Positions 46,900 through 59,379 of a stretch of DNA of 64,000 bases are shown piece after piece. Numbering within the stretch: the first letter of the stretch is position 1; each line of letters begins with the position of its first letter. This DNA is from Chionoecetes opilio (lineage: Eukaryota > Arthropoda > Malacostraca > Decapoda > Majidae): positions 456,001 through 520,000 of the forward strand of contig JACEEZ010024061.1 in the NCBI GenBank assembly GCA_016584305.1. Direction: 5' to 3'. Under the pieces are notes generated by a model that worked only from the letters and a program-made list of their open reading frames with translations, did no database searches and was not told the DNA's origin. A program made the position numbers and the translations under genes.

Positions 46900-46979
46900 T
46901 GTTAAAGGTCACAAAGAAAAGAGAAAGACACAGGTGAAGGAAAGAGCAGCAGGGTAAAATAAATTAAGGAAACTGAAAA

Positions 46980-47250
46980 TTTAATAAAAGGTGCAGAAAA
47001 AAAATAGAAAAAAATAGAACAGAGGGAAAAAAAGGAAGAGGAAGAAACATAAGTGAAGAAAAAACAAAGAAAACGAAAGGAGAAAGGAGGAAAAAAGGGG
47101 AAAAGGAAGTGAGGAAAAACAGTGAAGAAAAAAAACTAGAAAACAAAAGGAGAGAAAGAAGGAAAACAGGGCAAAAAAAGAAATGAGTGAGGAAAAACAT
47201 AGTAAAGAAAAAAAAGAAACGAAAGGAGAGGAAGGAGGAAAACAGGGCAA
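46980..47250. repeat. A/G-rich ~55-bp tandem, left block
   Basis: Units with GGAAAAACATAGTAAAGAAA and AACGAAAGGAGAGAAGGAGG. The same unit continues at 48735-49170, so the array is interrupted by the 47.25-48.73 kb insertions. Confidence 0.88.
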
Positions 47251-47275
47251 ACTAGTGTAAACTAGTGGGGGGGGG

Positions 47276-47333
47276 ACTTAGTAGAGCGCATACCTCCGCC
47301 CGAATATAAAAAAGTAAAAAAAAAAAAAAGTAA

Positions 47334-47367
<34 letters not shown>

Positions 47368-47394
47368 AATTGATTTTCTTATTTGGTACATCTT
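47276..47394. other. Retroelement end fragment and (TA)n
   Basis: CGCATACCTCCGCCCGAATA (47287-47306) also occurs at 48505, at the start of a retroelement-like tail. It is followed by A-rich sequence and (TA)n to 47370. Confidence 0.6.
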
Positions 47395-47448
47395 GATGTT
47401 TCAGGGTGACAAAGACACTCGTCATACTTGGGGTTGTTTATGCGCAAC

Positions 47449-47476
47449 GTTTCGCCAAGGCACTTGGCATCATCAG
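47449..47476 (-). ncRNA. Hammerhead ribozyme core, left arm
   Basis: Read on minus: CTGATGA (47476-47470), stem GCCAAG/CTTGGC, then GAAAC (47453-47449). Same core as the right arm in opposite orientation. Confidence 0.55.
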
Positions 47477-47804
47477 GCTGGGCTGCTGGGAAAATTCTTA
47501 GTGGATTTTCCCAGTTGGTAGTACATGTGACGATCTGTGTAGCTATACCTGCCCTCCCTGGGCTGCTGGGAAGATTCTTAATTGATTTTCTTATTTGGTA
47601 CATCTTGATGTACCAAATAAGAAAATCAATTGTGATCAATTGTGATGTGCAAATGATGTACCCTTTGGTACATCAAGATGTACCAAATAAGAAAATCAAT
47701 TAAGAATCTTCCCAGCAGCCCAGGGAGGGCAGGTATAGCTACACAGACCGTCACATGTACTACCAACTAGGAAAATCCACTAAGAATTTTCCCAGCAGCC
47801 CAGC

Positions 47805-47832
47805 CTGATGATGCCAAGTGCCTTGGCGAAAC
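47805..47832 (+). ncRNA. Hammerhead ribozyme core, right arm
   Basis: CTGATGA (47805-47811), stem GCCAAG (47813-47818) paired with CTTGGC (47822-47827) and loop TGC, then GAAAC (47828-47832). GTTGCGCATAAACAAC follows, where GTTG could pair with CAAC. The catalytic core bases are intact; helices I and III need folding to confirm. Confidence 0.55.
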
Positions 47833-47886
47833 GTTGCGCATAAACAACCCCAAGTATGACGAGTGTCTTTGTCACCCTGAAACATC

Positions 47887-47887
47887 A

Positions 47888-47956
<69 letters not shown>
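47887..47956. repeat. (TA)n microsatellite
   Basis: About 65 bp of TA with two ATTA interruptions, abutting the palindrome. Confidence 0.97.
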
Positions 47957-47958
<2 letters not shown>

Positions 47959-48060
47959 CCGCAAAGCCGCCCTCCGGGCGGACTTTTTGGCTAGCTCCTG
48001 CGGAGGGCTATTGGTGGGCCTTCGGCCCACCAAACACACTCTCCAGATAGCCCCTTCTAG
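47957..48060. repeat. GC-rich double hairpin
   Basis: CCGCCC-TCC-GGGCGG (47967-47981) and a perfect 10-bp stem TTGGTGGGCC-TTC-GGCCCACCAA (48011-48033) stand out in AT-rich DNA. They may be the structured 3' end of a retroelement. Confidence 0.6.
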
Positions 48061-48099
48061 CTTTCCTGAAATCATGGATGTAGAAATGTATGTATTAAC

Positions 48100-48260
48100 G
48101 CCAACCTATTCACATCACCCCCAACCCATTCACTCACCCATTACCCATCACCCCCCACCCATTCACTCACCCATTACCCCCCCCACCCTTATCCATCACC
48201 ACACACCCATTACCCATCACCCCCCATCTATTCCCTCACCCATCACCCATTACCCTACAT
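48100..48260. repeat. CACCCATTACCC minisatellite
   Basis: About nine variable units of CACCCATTACCCATCACCCC. Confidence 0.9.
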
Positions 48261-48475
48261 CAAGGTTTCCTCAATTCTCGCTAATAGGCTGCTAAAAAAA
48301 AAGAAAAAAAAAGTGATCGGATCATCTCATAAATGGGCTTAAAACCTTCCCCTGCTCGAGCCGGTTCCAAAAATGTGCCATATGAGGGGATTCCGCCACA
48401 GGGGGCGGCACCTGGAGCGCGCGCACACACACACACACACACTTTCGCTTATATTATTATAGATATATATATATA

Positions 48476-48730
48476 TCATAGAGGACTATACTCCTCAGTA
48501 TGAGCGCATACCTCCGGCCGAATATTTCATCAATTGGTTGCCATGGCAACACTTGTCAATAGATTTCATCCAAAATTAAATCAATTCTTCCTTATACCAA
48601 ATAGACTTGGTATACCGAGTTTGGTCCAAATCTATTCGTAACTTTTCGAGAAATCCTGTACACTAACAAACAGACAGACAGATCGGGGTGGAAACATAAC
48701 CCCTCCAACTTCGTTGGCGGAGGTAAAAAG
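48476..48730 (+). mobile_element. Probable RTE-type retrotransposon 3' end
   Basis: Runs from GCGCATACCTCCGGCCGAAT through AACTTTTCGAGAAATCCTG and ACAAACAGACAGACAGATCG to TTCGTTGGCGGAGGTAA. The (ACAGAC)n near the end followed by GGCGGAGGTAA is a layout I associate with invertebrate RTE-like LINE tails. No coding region. Confidence 0.4.
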
Positions 48731-48734
48731 GTTA

Positions 48735-49170
48735 AAGTGTAAGGAAAAACATAGTAAAGAAAAAAAAGAAACGAAAGGAGAGAAAGGAGGAAAAAGAGGG
48801 GAAAAGGAAAAGAGAAAGGAAAAAAGGGGAAGAAAAAAATTAGAAAACGAAAGAGAAAAAAAAGAGGAAAGAAGGAAAAAGGAAAAAAGGTGAAGAACAA
48901 AACTAGAAAACGAAAGAGAAAAAAAAAGAGAAAAAAGGGAAAAAAAGAAGAGAAAAACACTGAAGAAAAATAACAAGCAAACGAAAGGAGAGAAATGAGG
49001 GAAAAAGAAGAAAAAAGGTGAGGAAAAACACGATGAACAAATATACAAAAATACAAGAAAATGAAAAAAATAAAAAAACCAGAAAGAGGCAGAGGGGAAA
49101 AGGAGGAAAAAGAGTGAGGAAAAATAACAAGCAAACAAAAAAAGAGGAAACAAGAGTGAGGAAAAACACC
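48735..49170. repeat. A/G-rich ~55-bp tandem, right block
   Basis: Continues the units of 46980-47250 with more length variation. Confidence 0.88.
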
Positions 49171-49515
49171 CTATATTACTCTTCGCTCCACATCTTTAAT
49201 GGCGGTGGAAAAAACCCTGGTCTCCCCCACTCCCCACGCTCTCTCAGTCCACATCCCACGCCTCCACCTTCCCCACCCCAACAGTGTCTGGGCGGGCGAA
49301 CCACTACAGAGGGAAACAAGTGGAGTGAGGGTGGAGCAGGGTGGAGTGAGGGGAGACCTGGGGTGGAGCGGGCAGTTGTCAAAATCTGGTCCACACTCTG
49401 CCCCATTTCCACCCAATTTGTTATGAGTGACACTGACAAATAATGAGTAATACCTTTTGCAGGGAATTTCTTTTATCTTTTTTCCGTAGTGCGTGAGGCG
49501 AAATAAATATGAGAT
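49171..49515. other. Unique GC-moderate segment
   Basis: GGTGGAGTGAGGGGAGACCT-type short repeats at 49318-49372. Frames on both strands are open but unrecognised. No supported exon. Confidence 0.4.
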
Positions 49516-49517
49516 TA

Positions 49518-49663
<146 letters not shown>

Positions 49664-49674
49664 TCTTGTCTTCA

Positions 49675-49790
49675 CTACTACTACTACTACTATTACTTCT
49701 ACCACCACTACTACTAATACTAATACTACCAATACTTTTACTATTACTACTGCTGCTACTACTACTACTACTGCTACTACTACTACTACA
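49675..49790. repeat. (ACT)n microsatellite, degenerate
   Basis: ACTACTACT with TAATACTAC and ACTGCTGCT variants. Confidence 0.94.
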
Positions 49791-49922
49791 TGACCGGTTA
49801 CATAAGGTTGTCTCCCCTGACCCCTCTCTTCCCTCAACCCTCCCTCCTATTTCTCCTGCCCCTCCTCCATCTATCTGGCTTGCTTCCCACACACTCGCGA
49901 ACACCGGTGAGGGCGTGGCCAA

Positions 49923-50105
<183 letters not shown>

Positions 50106-50679
50106 AAAAAAAAATAGAGAAAGAAAGGTAAAAAAAATGCCGGCAAAAGCGTTTCGTGATAGAGGTTAAAGATTGATTCCAGGTAAGCTTCCCCCCCCCC
50201 CCTCCCTCCCATGTCGCCTCCCCTGACCTAATGTTTGCAGGAAGGACGCGTGACCTCGCCTCACCTCGCCTACCACCATCTTAAAATCGGGTTTAGGTCC
50301 ATAAAACTGCGGTATAGACACAGCCTCATGCATACAACATTTTTTTTCTCTCTCTCTCAGTTTGCCTACGAGATGCTTGAATAAAAAAAAGGGTGAAAGT
50401 GTGTAGTTCACCCATGGTCTTGTCCACGTGATCCGTGCTCGCGATCGCTAGTATCACCCTTCCGGAGCGAGTTTGGAGCTCATAATGACCGATCTGAAGG
50501 TAATGTTGAGACCTCGTACACCACACACACACATTCCATTGTTCAAGGGGGATAGTAACCACCCGCATGTCAGTGAAAAATCCCCGTGAGTTTAGAGACG
50601 CATCTTCACTGAGTTCCGTTATCATTGCAGCACGCATACACGCACACACACACACGCACGGTCAGTCACGCAATCTTTC

Positions 50680-50680
<1 letters not shown>
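50106..50680. other. Unique segment with short C runs
   Basis: A C-rich run at 50191-50203 and moderate GC. A minus-strand frame (50655-50326) of ordinary amino-acid composition is open for 109 codons but matches no family I know and has no clear splice or promoter context. Confidence 0.35.

Positions 50681-50681
<1 letters not shown>

Positions 50682-50749
<68 letters not shown>
50682..50749. repeat. (GA)n microsatellite
   Basis: 68-bp GA run; a poly-G run of about 12 bp lies at 50879-50890. Confidence 0.97.
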
Positions 50750-50753
<4 letters not shown>

Positions 50754-51020
50754 AAAAGGAGACTTAAAACAATAAGACTTGACATTGAGAAAGGGTCACG
50801 AGAAGTAAAAAGACAAATAAAATAATTCATGCAAATAACTACAATAGCCCGATGGAGGTCATGGGAGGGGATGTTGAGGGGGGGGGGGGTTAAGAACGAG
50901 GTCAGGTAGGCAGAATCGACTTAGACAGGTCAATAGACTACCAAGCACGTTCGATTTCTATTGAAAGAAAGATAGGCATTGAATGATGGTAACGATTGAC
51001 ACCACAAAAAATGGGAAAAG

Positions 51021-51672
51021 AAAACGGGCCATGTATGCTAGGGTAGACTACTCAATAACGGGCCATGTATGCTAGGGTAGACTAACTCAATAACGGGCCA
51101 TGTATGCTAGGGTAGACTACCCCAATAACGGGCCATTTTATGCTAGGGTAGACTACTCAATAACGGGCCATGTATGCTAGGGTAGACTACTCAATAACGG
51201 GCCATGTATGCTAGGGTAGACACTCAATAACGGGCCATGTATGCTAGGGTAGACTACTCAATAACGGGCCATGTATGCTAGGGTAGACTACTCAATAACG
51301 GGCCATGTATGCTAGGGTAGACTACTCAATAACGGGCCATGTATGCTAGGGTAGACTACTCAATAACGGGCCATGTATGCTAGGGTAGAATTTACTCAAA
51401 AACGGGCCATGTATGCTAGGGTAAACTACTCAATAACGGGCCATGTATGCTAGGGTAAAACTACTCAATAACGGGCCATGTATGCTAGGGTAGACTACTC
51501 AATAAACGGGCCATGTATGCTAGGTAGACTACTCAATAACGGGCCATGTTGCTAGGGTAAACTACTCAATAACGGGCCATGTATGCTAGGGTAGACTACT
51601 CAATAACGGGCCATGTATGCTAGGGTAGACTACTCAATAACGGGCCATGTATGCTAGGGTAAACTACTCGAT
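51021..51672. repeat. 33/34-bp minisatellite
   Basis: About 19 copies carrying TAACGGGCCATGTATGCTAG and GGTAGACTACTCAA. Most units are identical; a few have single-base indels. Unit identity is far higher than in neighbouring arrays, implying recent expansion. Confidence 0.96.
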
Positions 51673-51744
51673 AACTATTTTTGTTTTGTTTTTGTGTATA
51701 CTAATAAAAAAAACTCGCTATAATGATAGATAAATAAAATTAAA

Positions 51745-51885
51745 AAAGTGCCAAAAATTTGTGCCAAAATTTTTGAGTGCCAAAAAATTTCGAGTACCAA
51801 AACAATTTGAGTAGCAAAAATTTGTTAGTGCCAAAAAATTTAAGTGCCAAAAAATTTCAAGTACCAAAAAAAGTTGAGTGCCAAT
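51745..51885. repeat. GTGCCAAAAAATTT short tandem
   Basis: Seven to eight units of about 18-20 bp with GAGTGCCAAAAAATTT variants (gtgcc, gtacc, gtagc). Confidence 0.9.
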
Positions 51886-52240
51886 TATGTAACTTTTGTT
51901 TTCTTTAACTTTTGTTGTCTAGTTTTTCTTTAACTTTTGTTGACTAGTTTTTCTTTAACTTTTGTTGTATAACTCCAGTATGTGTACTAACATACACGGA
52001 ATAGCTATACGTTACTTCATCCTGTGTTGCTTTATCCATGTAGTATGCCGTGTAAAAATATTTAAAAGAATGGTATATCTTTTCATAGATAATGGTTTCC
52101 CTCTCTTCCCTTTGCTGGCAGCACTCTGGTAAAGATAAGAAAAAGTTTGCAGGAAGAATACACCTTTTCACTCTCAAATTAGAACAACAGAACTTCAAAA
52201 TAAAACAAATGAATTTCAAAATATAATAGATGATTTTTTT
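51886..52240. other. Unique AT-rich segment
   Basis: Includes three GTTTTTCTTTAACTTTTGTT units at 51900-51965. No exon recognised. Confidence 0.5.
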
Positions 52241-52257
52241 TATTTTAATTTGAAATT

Positions 52258-53890
52258 CAATTATTTTTATTTGAAGTTCAGTTATTTTAATTTCAAACTT
52301 CATTGTTTTGATATAAACTTCAGTTGTTTAAATATAAACTTCAGTTGTTTAAATATAAACTTCAGTTGTTTAAATATAAACTTCAGTTGTTTAAATATAA
52401 ACTTCAGTTGTTTTAATATAAACTTCAGTTGTTTAAATATAAACTTCAGTTGTTTTAATATAAACTTCAGTTGTTTAAATATAAACTTCAGTTGTTTTAA
52501 TTTAAACTTCAGTTGTTTAAATATAAACTTCAGTTGTTTAAATATAAACTTCAGTTGTTTTAATATAAACTTCAGTTGTTTAAATATAAACTTCAGTTGT
52601 TTAAATATAAACTTTTAGTTGTTTAAATATAAAACTTCAGTGTTTTAATATAAACTTCAGTTGTTTAAATATAAACTTCAGTTGTTTTAATATAAACTTC
52701 AGTTGTTTAAATATAAACTTCAGTTGTTTTAATTTAAACTTCAGTTGTTTAAATATAAACTTCAGTTGTTTTAATATAAACTTCAGTTGTTTAAATATAA
52801 ACTTCAGTTGTTTAAATATAAACTTCAGTTGTTTTAATATAAACTTCAGTTGTTTTAATATAAACTTCAGTTGTTTTAATATAAACTTCAGTTGTTTTAA
52901 TATAAACTTCAGTTGTTTTAATATAAACTTCAGTTGTTTTAATATAAAACTTCAGTTGTTTTAATATAAAATTCAGTGTTTTTAATTAAAACTTCAGTTG
53001 TTTTAATATAAACTTCAGTTGTTTAAATATAAACTTCAGTTGTTTAAATATAAACTTCAGTTGTTTAAATATAAACTTCAGTTGTTTAAATATAAACTTC
53101 AGTTGTTTTAATTTAAACTTCAGTTGTTTTAATATAAACTTCAGTTGTTTTAATATAAACTTCAGTTGTTTTAATATAAACTTCAGTTGTTTAAATATAA
53201 ACTTCAGTTGTTTAAATATAAACTTCAGTTGTTTAAATATAAACTTCAGTTGTTTAAATATAAACTTCAGTTGTTTAAATATAAACTTCAGTTGTTTAAA
53301 TATAAACTTCAGTTGTTTTGATATAAACTTCAGTTGTTTAAATATAAACTTCAGTTGTTTAAATATAAACTTAAGTTGTTTTAATTTAAACTTCAGTTGT
53401 CTTAATTTGAGATTCAGTAGTTTTAATTTGAAGTTCAGTTGTTTTAATTTAAAGTTCAGTTGTTTTAATCTAAAGTTCAGTTGTTTTAATTTAAAGTTCA
53501 GTTGTTTTAATCTAAAGTTCAGTTGTTTTAATCTAAAGTTCAGTTGTTTTAATTTAAAGTTCAGTTGTTTTAATTTAAAGTTCAGTTGTTTTAATCTAAA
53601 GTTCAGTTGTTTTAATCTAAAGTTCAGTTGTTTTAATTTAAAGTTCAGTTGTTTTAATTTAAAGTTCAGTTGTTTTAATCTAAAGTTCAGTTGTTTTAAT
53701 TTAAAGTTCAGTTGTTTTAATCTAAAGTTCAGTTGTTTTAATCTAAAGTTCAGTTGTTTTAATTTAAAATTCAGTTGTTTTAATTTAAAGTTCAGTTGTT
53801 TTAATCTAAAGTTCAGTTGTTTTAATTTAAAGTTCAGTTGTTTTAATTTAAAGTTCAGTTGTTTTAATTTAAAGTTCAATTGTTTTAATG
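52258..53890. repeat. 21-bp minisatellite, two subfamilies
   Basis: About 78 units. The left block uses TTCAGTTGTTTAAATATAAA(C). The right block, from about 53400, uses TTCAGTTGTTTTAATTTAAA(G) with a TCT variant. The 21-bp period equals seven codons, so the minus strand is open for 377 codons (KQLKFIF/KQLNFKL heptads) and the plus strand for 166. Confidence 0.96.
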
Positions 53891-54401
<511 letters not shown>

Positions 54402-54576
54402 ATGGGTAGGAATACATATTTTTGAGGGAATATTACAGCAAGGATATCCGCATTTTGGATTAAATACGTCAATTAATTATAAAATAGCAAAGTATATACA
54501 AAAACATTCGCATACATAAATAAACACTATAATCCCTGTAATCACCCGGCCTTTCGTTCGTGCACCTGGGAGATAG

Positions 54577-54650
54577 CCAAGCCAGTCAAGCCAAAGCCAG
54601 AGTCAAGCCAAACCAAAGCCAGAGTCAAGCCAAGTCAAGCCAAAGCCATT
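54577..54650. repeat. GTCAAGCCAAAGCCAGA short tandem
   Basis: Five variable units of CAAGCCAAAGCCAGAGT. Confidence 0.88.
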
Positions 54651-54809
54651 GAGTCCTCTATACAAAGTTTGTGGTCATGATGAAAAAAATGTAGACTACC
54701 AACTCATGTAAATTTTTAATGAACGTCGTTTTTACGTCTGGAAGTTAAGTCGTGTACCCTTATGGCAAAGAATACATGAATGGATGAATGAGGGAATGCA
54801 AATAAGCGG

Positions 54810-55225
<416 letters not shown>

Positions 55226-55359
55226 GGCGTAATAATAGCAACGATATTAAAATGAACTTGTTATAATGGGAGGCCAATTAGTTTTGTATGGCATGAAATT
55301 ATGTGACTTATTAATATTAGATTTTGGAATGTAGTATGTATGGAGTAGTCATTGTTGTC

Positions 55360-55410
55360 ATTATTATTATTGTTGTTGTTGTTATCATTATTATTATTAT
55401 TATTATTAGC
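55360..55410. repeat. (ATT)n/(GTT)n microsatellite
   Basis: ATTATTATTGTTGTTGTTGT changing to ATTATT. Confidence 0.93.
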
Positions 55411-55479
55411 ATTAAAAAATCCACCTACATTTTGTTAAAAGGTGAAAATCTGCGGCAGTTTTAAAGGGAAAGTGATCCG

Positions 55480-55497
55480 TGTGTGTGTGTGTGCGTG

Positions 55498-55562
<65 letters not shown>

Positions 55563-55712
55563 TGAAATGTAGTGATGTAGGTGTGTGATGTGTGTGTGTG
55601 CGTGACTGTGTGTGTGGTGTGTGTGTGTGTAAGGTATGTATGTAGATGAGGGTGTGTGGTGTGTGTGTGTGGAGGTGGTGTGTGTGTTGTGTGTGTGTTG
55701 GTGTGCTGTGTG
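55480..55712. repeat. (GT)n with degenerate flank
   Basis: Pure GT at 55500-55560, then GGTGTGTGTGTGGAGG-like degenerate repeats. Confidence 0.94.
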
Positions 55713-55774
55713 TAGAACGTCGAGAAACAAGACAATGCAAAAAAAAAATTGAATGAGGGAATGAAAATAGCAGA

Positions 55775-55946
55775 GGATGAGAGAGAGAGAGACAGATGAT
55801 AGAGAGAGAGATAGATGTAGCAGAACTGATAGAGAATCGCAGAAGTAGAGAAGATTAGAGAGAGAGAAGAAGAGAGAGAGAGAGAGGAGAGAGAAGGAAG
55901 AGAGAGAGAGGAGAGAAGAGGAGAGAGAGAGAGAGAGAGAGAGAGT
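55775..55946. repeat. Degenerate (GA)n
   Basis: GA runs broken by GATAGAGAG and GAAGAG. Confidence 0.9.
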
Positions 55947-56197
55947 ATATAATCATGTCTCTTGAGGGACCAAACATTTCAACAAACTCTTCTTGCCTGC
56001 TTCTCCTCTTCCTTCTTAATCTTGTATTGGGAATTATGTAGTAGATAAAAGTGCAAGTACCTCACCTGACCCTTTATTCACAGCCTGGCTTTATTTATGT
56101 GTAGAGAACTTCATATTTACCCAAAACCTTGTCACTTAGTAGAATCTTCCCTCTAAAGTCTAGATTCTAAACATTACGTGATCAAAAACCATCATAC

Positions 56198-56469
56198 ACA
56201 CTCAGAAATAAGGGGTATATTAAGGGTAGAATTGTTACATCGCACCATCACTACCCTTTTTATACCCTATGTCCAGGCTGGAGGGTAGATGCTGCTGATT
56301 ATACCCTTCATCTACCCTTTTTAGACGAGAGGGATGAGAAAGGGTATATTTGGGGTTGGAAAAGGGTATATTTAGGGTTGCAAAAGGGTATATTTGTAAG
56401 GGTAGAAAAAGGGTAGCAGTATTTCATCACTACAAATACCCTTTTCCTACCCTTCTTTTCTAAGAGTGT
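56198..56469. mobile_element. ~270-bp MITE with GGGTATATTT subrepeats
   Basis: Ends are imperfectly inverted: ACACTCAGAAATAAGGGG at left, and at right the complement of ACACTCTTAGAAAAGAAGGG. Subrepeats AAAAGGGTATATTTGGGGTT occur at 56339-56400. No clear target duplication and no coding capacity. Confidence 0.6.
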
Positions 56470-56820
56470 AAAATAATACCATGTATAAAATAATATGTAA
56501 TGTAATATATGTATGTAATATATGTATGTTACTTGTATGTAGTATATAATAAGTGCATACGTTATCACTTTATCTATTACTTTTATCGCATCGTCTCCTA
56601 AGGGAACAATATCACATAATTATGCAAACTATGAGGCTTACAAACATTATAATCGGCAGTTATATCCATTACGACATGCGACAAAGTATAATCTACCTAT
56701 CTATCTATCTAATCTAATCTAAAGTCTAAATCTAATGGAATTTAATACTATATGTCTGCCTCTCCCTATCTTTAGGTGCAGTACCTTAAGACAAGCACAT
56801 TTATGATCATATATGCCCTT
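56470..56820. other. Unique AT-rich sequence
   Basis: Short TGTAATATATGTA repeat at 56496-56530 and a TCTATCTATCTAATCTAATC stretch at 56697-56725. Confidence 0.5.
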
Positions 56821-57028
56821 TACCCCTTGAGGCCCAGAACGTAATTTTAATTGTAATTTGACTACCATTAGACGATTTTAATAGATATAAGCAATATTTT
56901 ATAGATATCACCTGTTTAGTATCCATGTCCACTAACGAATTTGGCATATTAAGTCACTTTTCGTAATTTTATGGCTACCAACAGACGATTTTATATAGCA
57001 AAGGAAAGATTTGGGCGTTAAGGTGTTA
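56821..57028. mobile_element. TTAA-flanked MITE, copy D
   Basis: Same orientation as copy C: TACCCCTTGAGGCCCAGAAC to TTTGGGCGTTAAGGTGTTAA. Carries the TGTCCACTAACGAATTTGG family signature with substitutions. Confidence 0.78.
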
Positions 57029-57935
<907 letters not shown>

Positions 57936-58029
57936 AACAATTAAAAGGCATAATCCACAAAGAAAGATGATAAAAGGATCGGATTATCATTGACACGGAC
58001 ACACAGGAATATGAAAAAGAGCTAGGGAA

Positions 58030-58345
58030 GATCTACTCTCTCTCTCTCTCTCTCTCTCTCAGGACAGCACAGGTCTTATCAAGCTAGAAACACTCTCTCT
58101 CTTCTCTCTCTCTCTCTCAGGACAGCACAGGTCTTATCAAGCTAGAAACTCTCTCTCTCCTCCTTCAGGACGGAAGAAACAGGACTTAATCAAGCAAGAA
58201 AGCTCCTCTCTCGTCTCTCTCTCAGGACAGCAACAGAGTCTTATCAAGCTAAGAAAATCTCTCATCTCTCTCTCTCGAGGACAGACAGGTCTTATCAAGC
58301 TGAAACTTCCTCTCATCTCACAGGTCTTATCAGTAGAAACTCCGT
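58030..58345. repeat. ~60-bp tandem repeat, degrading rightward
   Basis: Units with AGGACAGCACAGGTCTTATC, AAGCTAGAAAC and CT runs. The first two are near-identical; later ones pick up many single-base insertions and losses. Confidence 0.9.
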
Positions 58346-58620
58346 ATCACTCCTAGCAGCGACGGAAGAAAGCGTGAGACTTAACACAAAACAAGGTCAC
58401 AGCGGGAAGCGAAGACTCCAAAAAGGAAAATAAGGAAAAACACGTCAATGCATCCTGCACCAACGAGGAAAGGGTAATGAAGTGTGGTGACATAGAGTTA
58501 GGTGGCTATTCCGTTGTTAGAAGCGTGTGTAATAAGTAGCATCAAGAAGAAGACGTGTATATAAAGGAGAAAGTAAGGAGAAACCGTAATCAAGACAAGA
58601 GATAGGGTTACGACATGCTG
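58346..58620. other. Unique sequence
   Basis: No repeat or exon recognised. Confidence 0.4.
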
Positions 58621-58624
58621 GAAG

Positions 58625-58952
58625 ATTAGCTATGTTGTGTAGTAGTTAAGTAGTAGTAGTATAGTAAGTAGTAGTAGTAATATAATAGAGCAGTAGTAGT
58701 GTAGTAAGTAGTTGTGTAGTAAAAGTAGTAGTAGAAATAGTAAGTAGTTAGTAGAGAAGTGTAGTAGTAGTAATATAGAAGCAGTAGTAGTGTAGAAGTA
58801 GTAGTAAAATAGAAAAATAAGTATGAGCAGAAAAATAATAGTATAGAAAGAGATAGCAGTAGTAGTAGTAGTAGAGAGTATAGTAGTAGTAGGTAGTAGA
58901 GTAGTAGTAGTAGTAGTAGTAGTAGTAGCAGTAGTAGTAGTAGTAACAAATA
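58625..58952. repeat. (GTA)n-based degenerate array
   Basis: AGTAGTAGT runs with TAGTAAGTAGTAGTA and AATATAGA interruptions. Confidence 0.93.
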
Positions 58953-59379
58953 CTTAGCAGCAACAACAACAAGCAAATCTCATATAAATATCATCGACAC
59001 CAACAACTATAAAATAAAATAAAATAAAAACTTAAAGAAGAAGTAGTAGAAGCAGACCTTGGATTAAATCATTAAAACAACGAACAGCAGGAAAGAAACC
59101 ACAAACTACCTTGCTATCCCCCCTTGTCCCCCCACTCCTTGTCTTTATCATCGTCCACTACTCCCTTCCATCCCTTCCTCACTCATTCTCCTACCCTCCA
59201 GTCATCCTCATCATCTCACCACCTCATCATTCCACACTCCATTCCACTACTTCCATCACCCACTATTCCATCCTACCTTCAACTGCCACCCATCTGGCCA
59301 CCTTCCTTCCGCATCCTCATCACCTTCCTCACACTACGCAGGTCCAAACCACCTCCTTCCTTCCTCCACCCTCCTCCTT

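Larger units (their letters stand above)
47395..47886. mobile_element. Penelope-like inverted pair, 223-bp arms
   Basis: Left arm 47395-47617 and right arm 47664-47886 are inverted copies of equal length with about two mismatches, separated by 46 bp and flanked on both sides by (TA)n. Each arm carries a hammerhead-type core: CTGATGA, a GCCAAG/CTTGGC stem with a 3-nt loop, and GAAAC. Penelope-like retroelements are known to carry hammerhead ribozymes in their terminal repeats, which favours that class. No reverse transcriptase is present. Confidence 0.65.

Noticed and set aside
50326..50655. 109-codon minus-strand gene
   Set aside because: Normal composition in part, but no recognisable family, no splice partner, and one end is in CA repeats; left as unique sequence.
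51021..51672. CRISPR-like array
   Set aside because: Units are contiguous with no unique spacers, there are no cas genes, and the genome is eukaryotic. The same applies to the arrays at 1-483 and 1257-1975.
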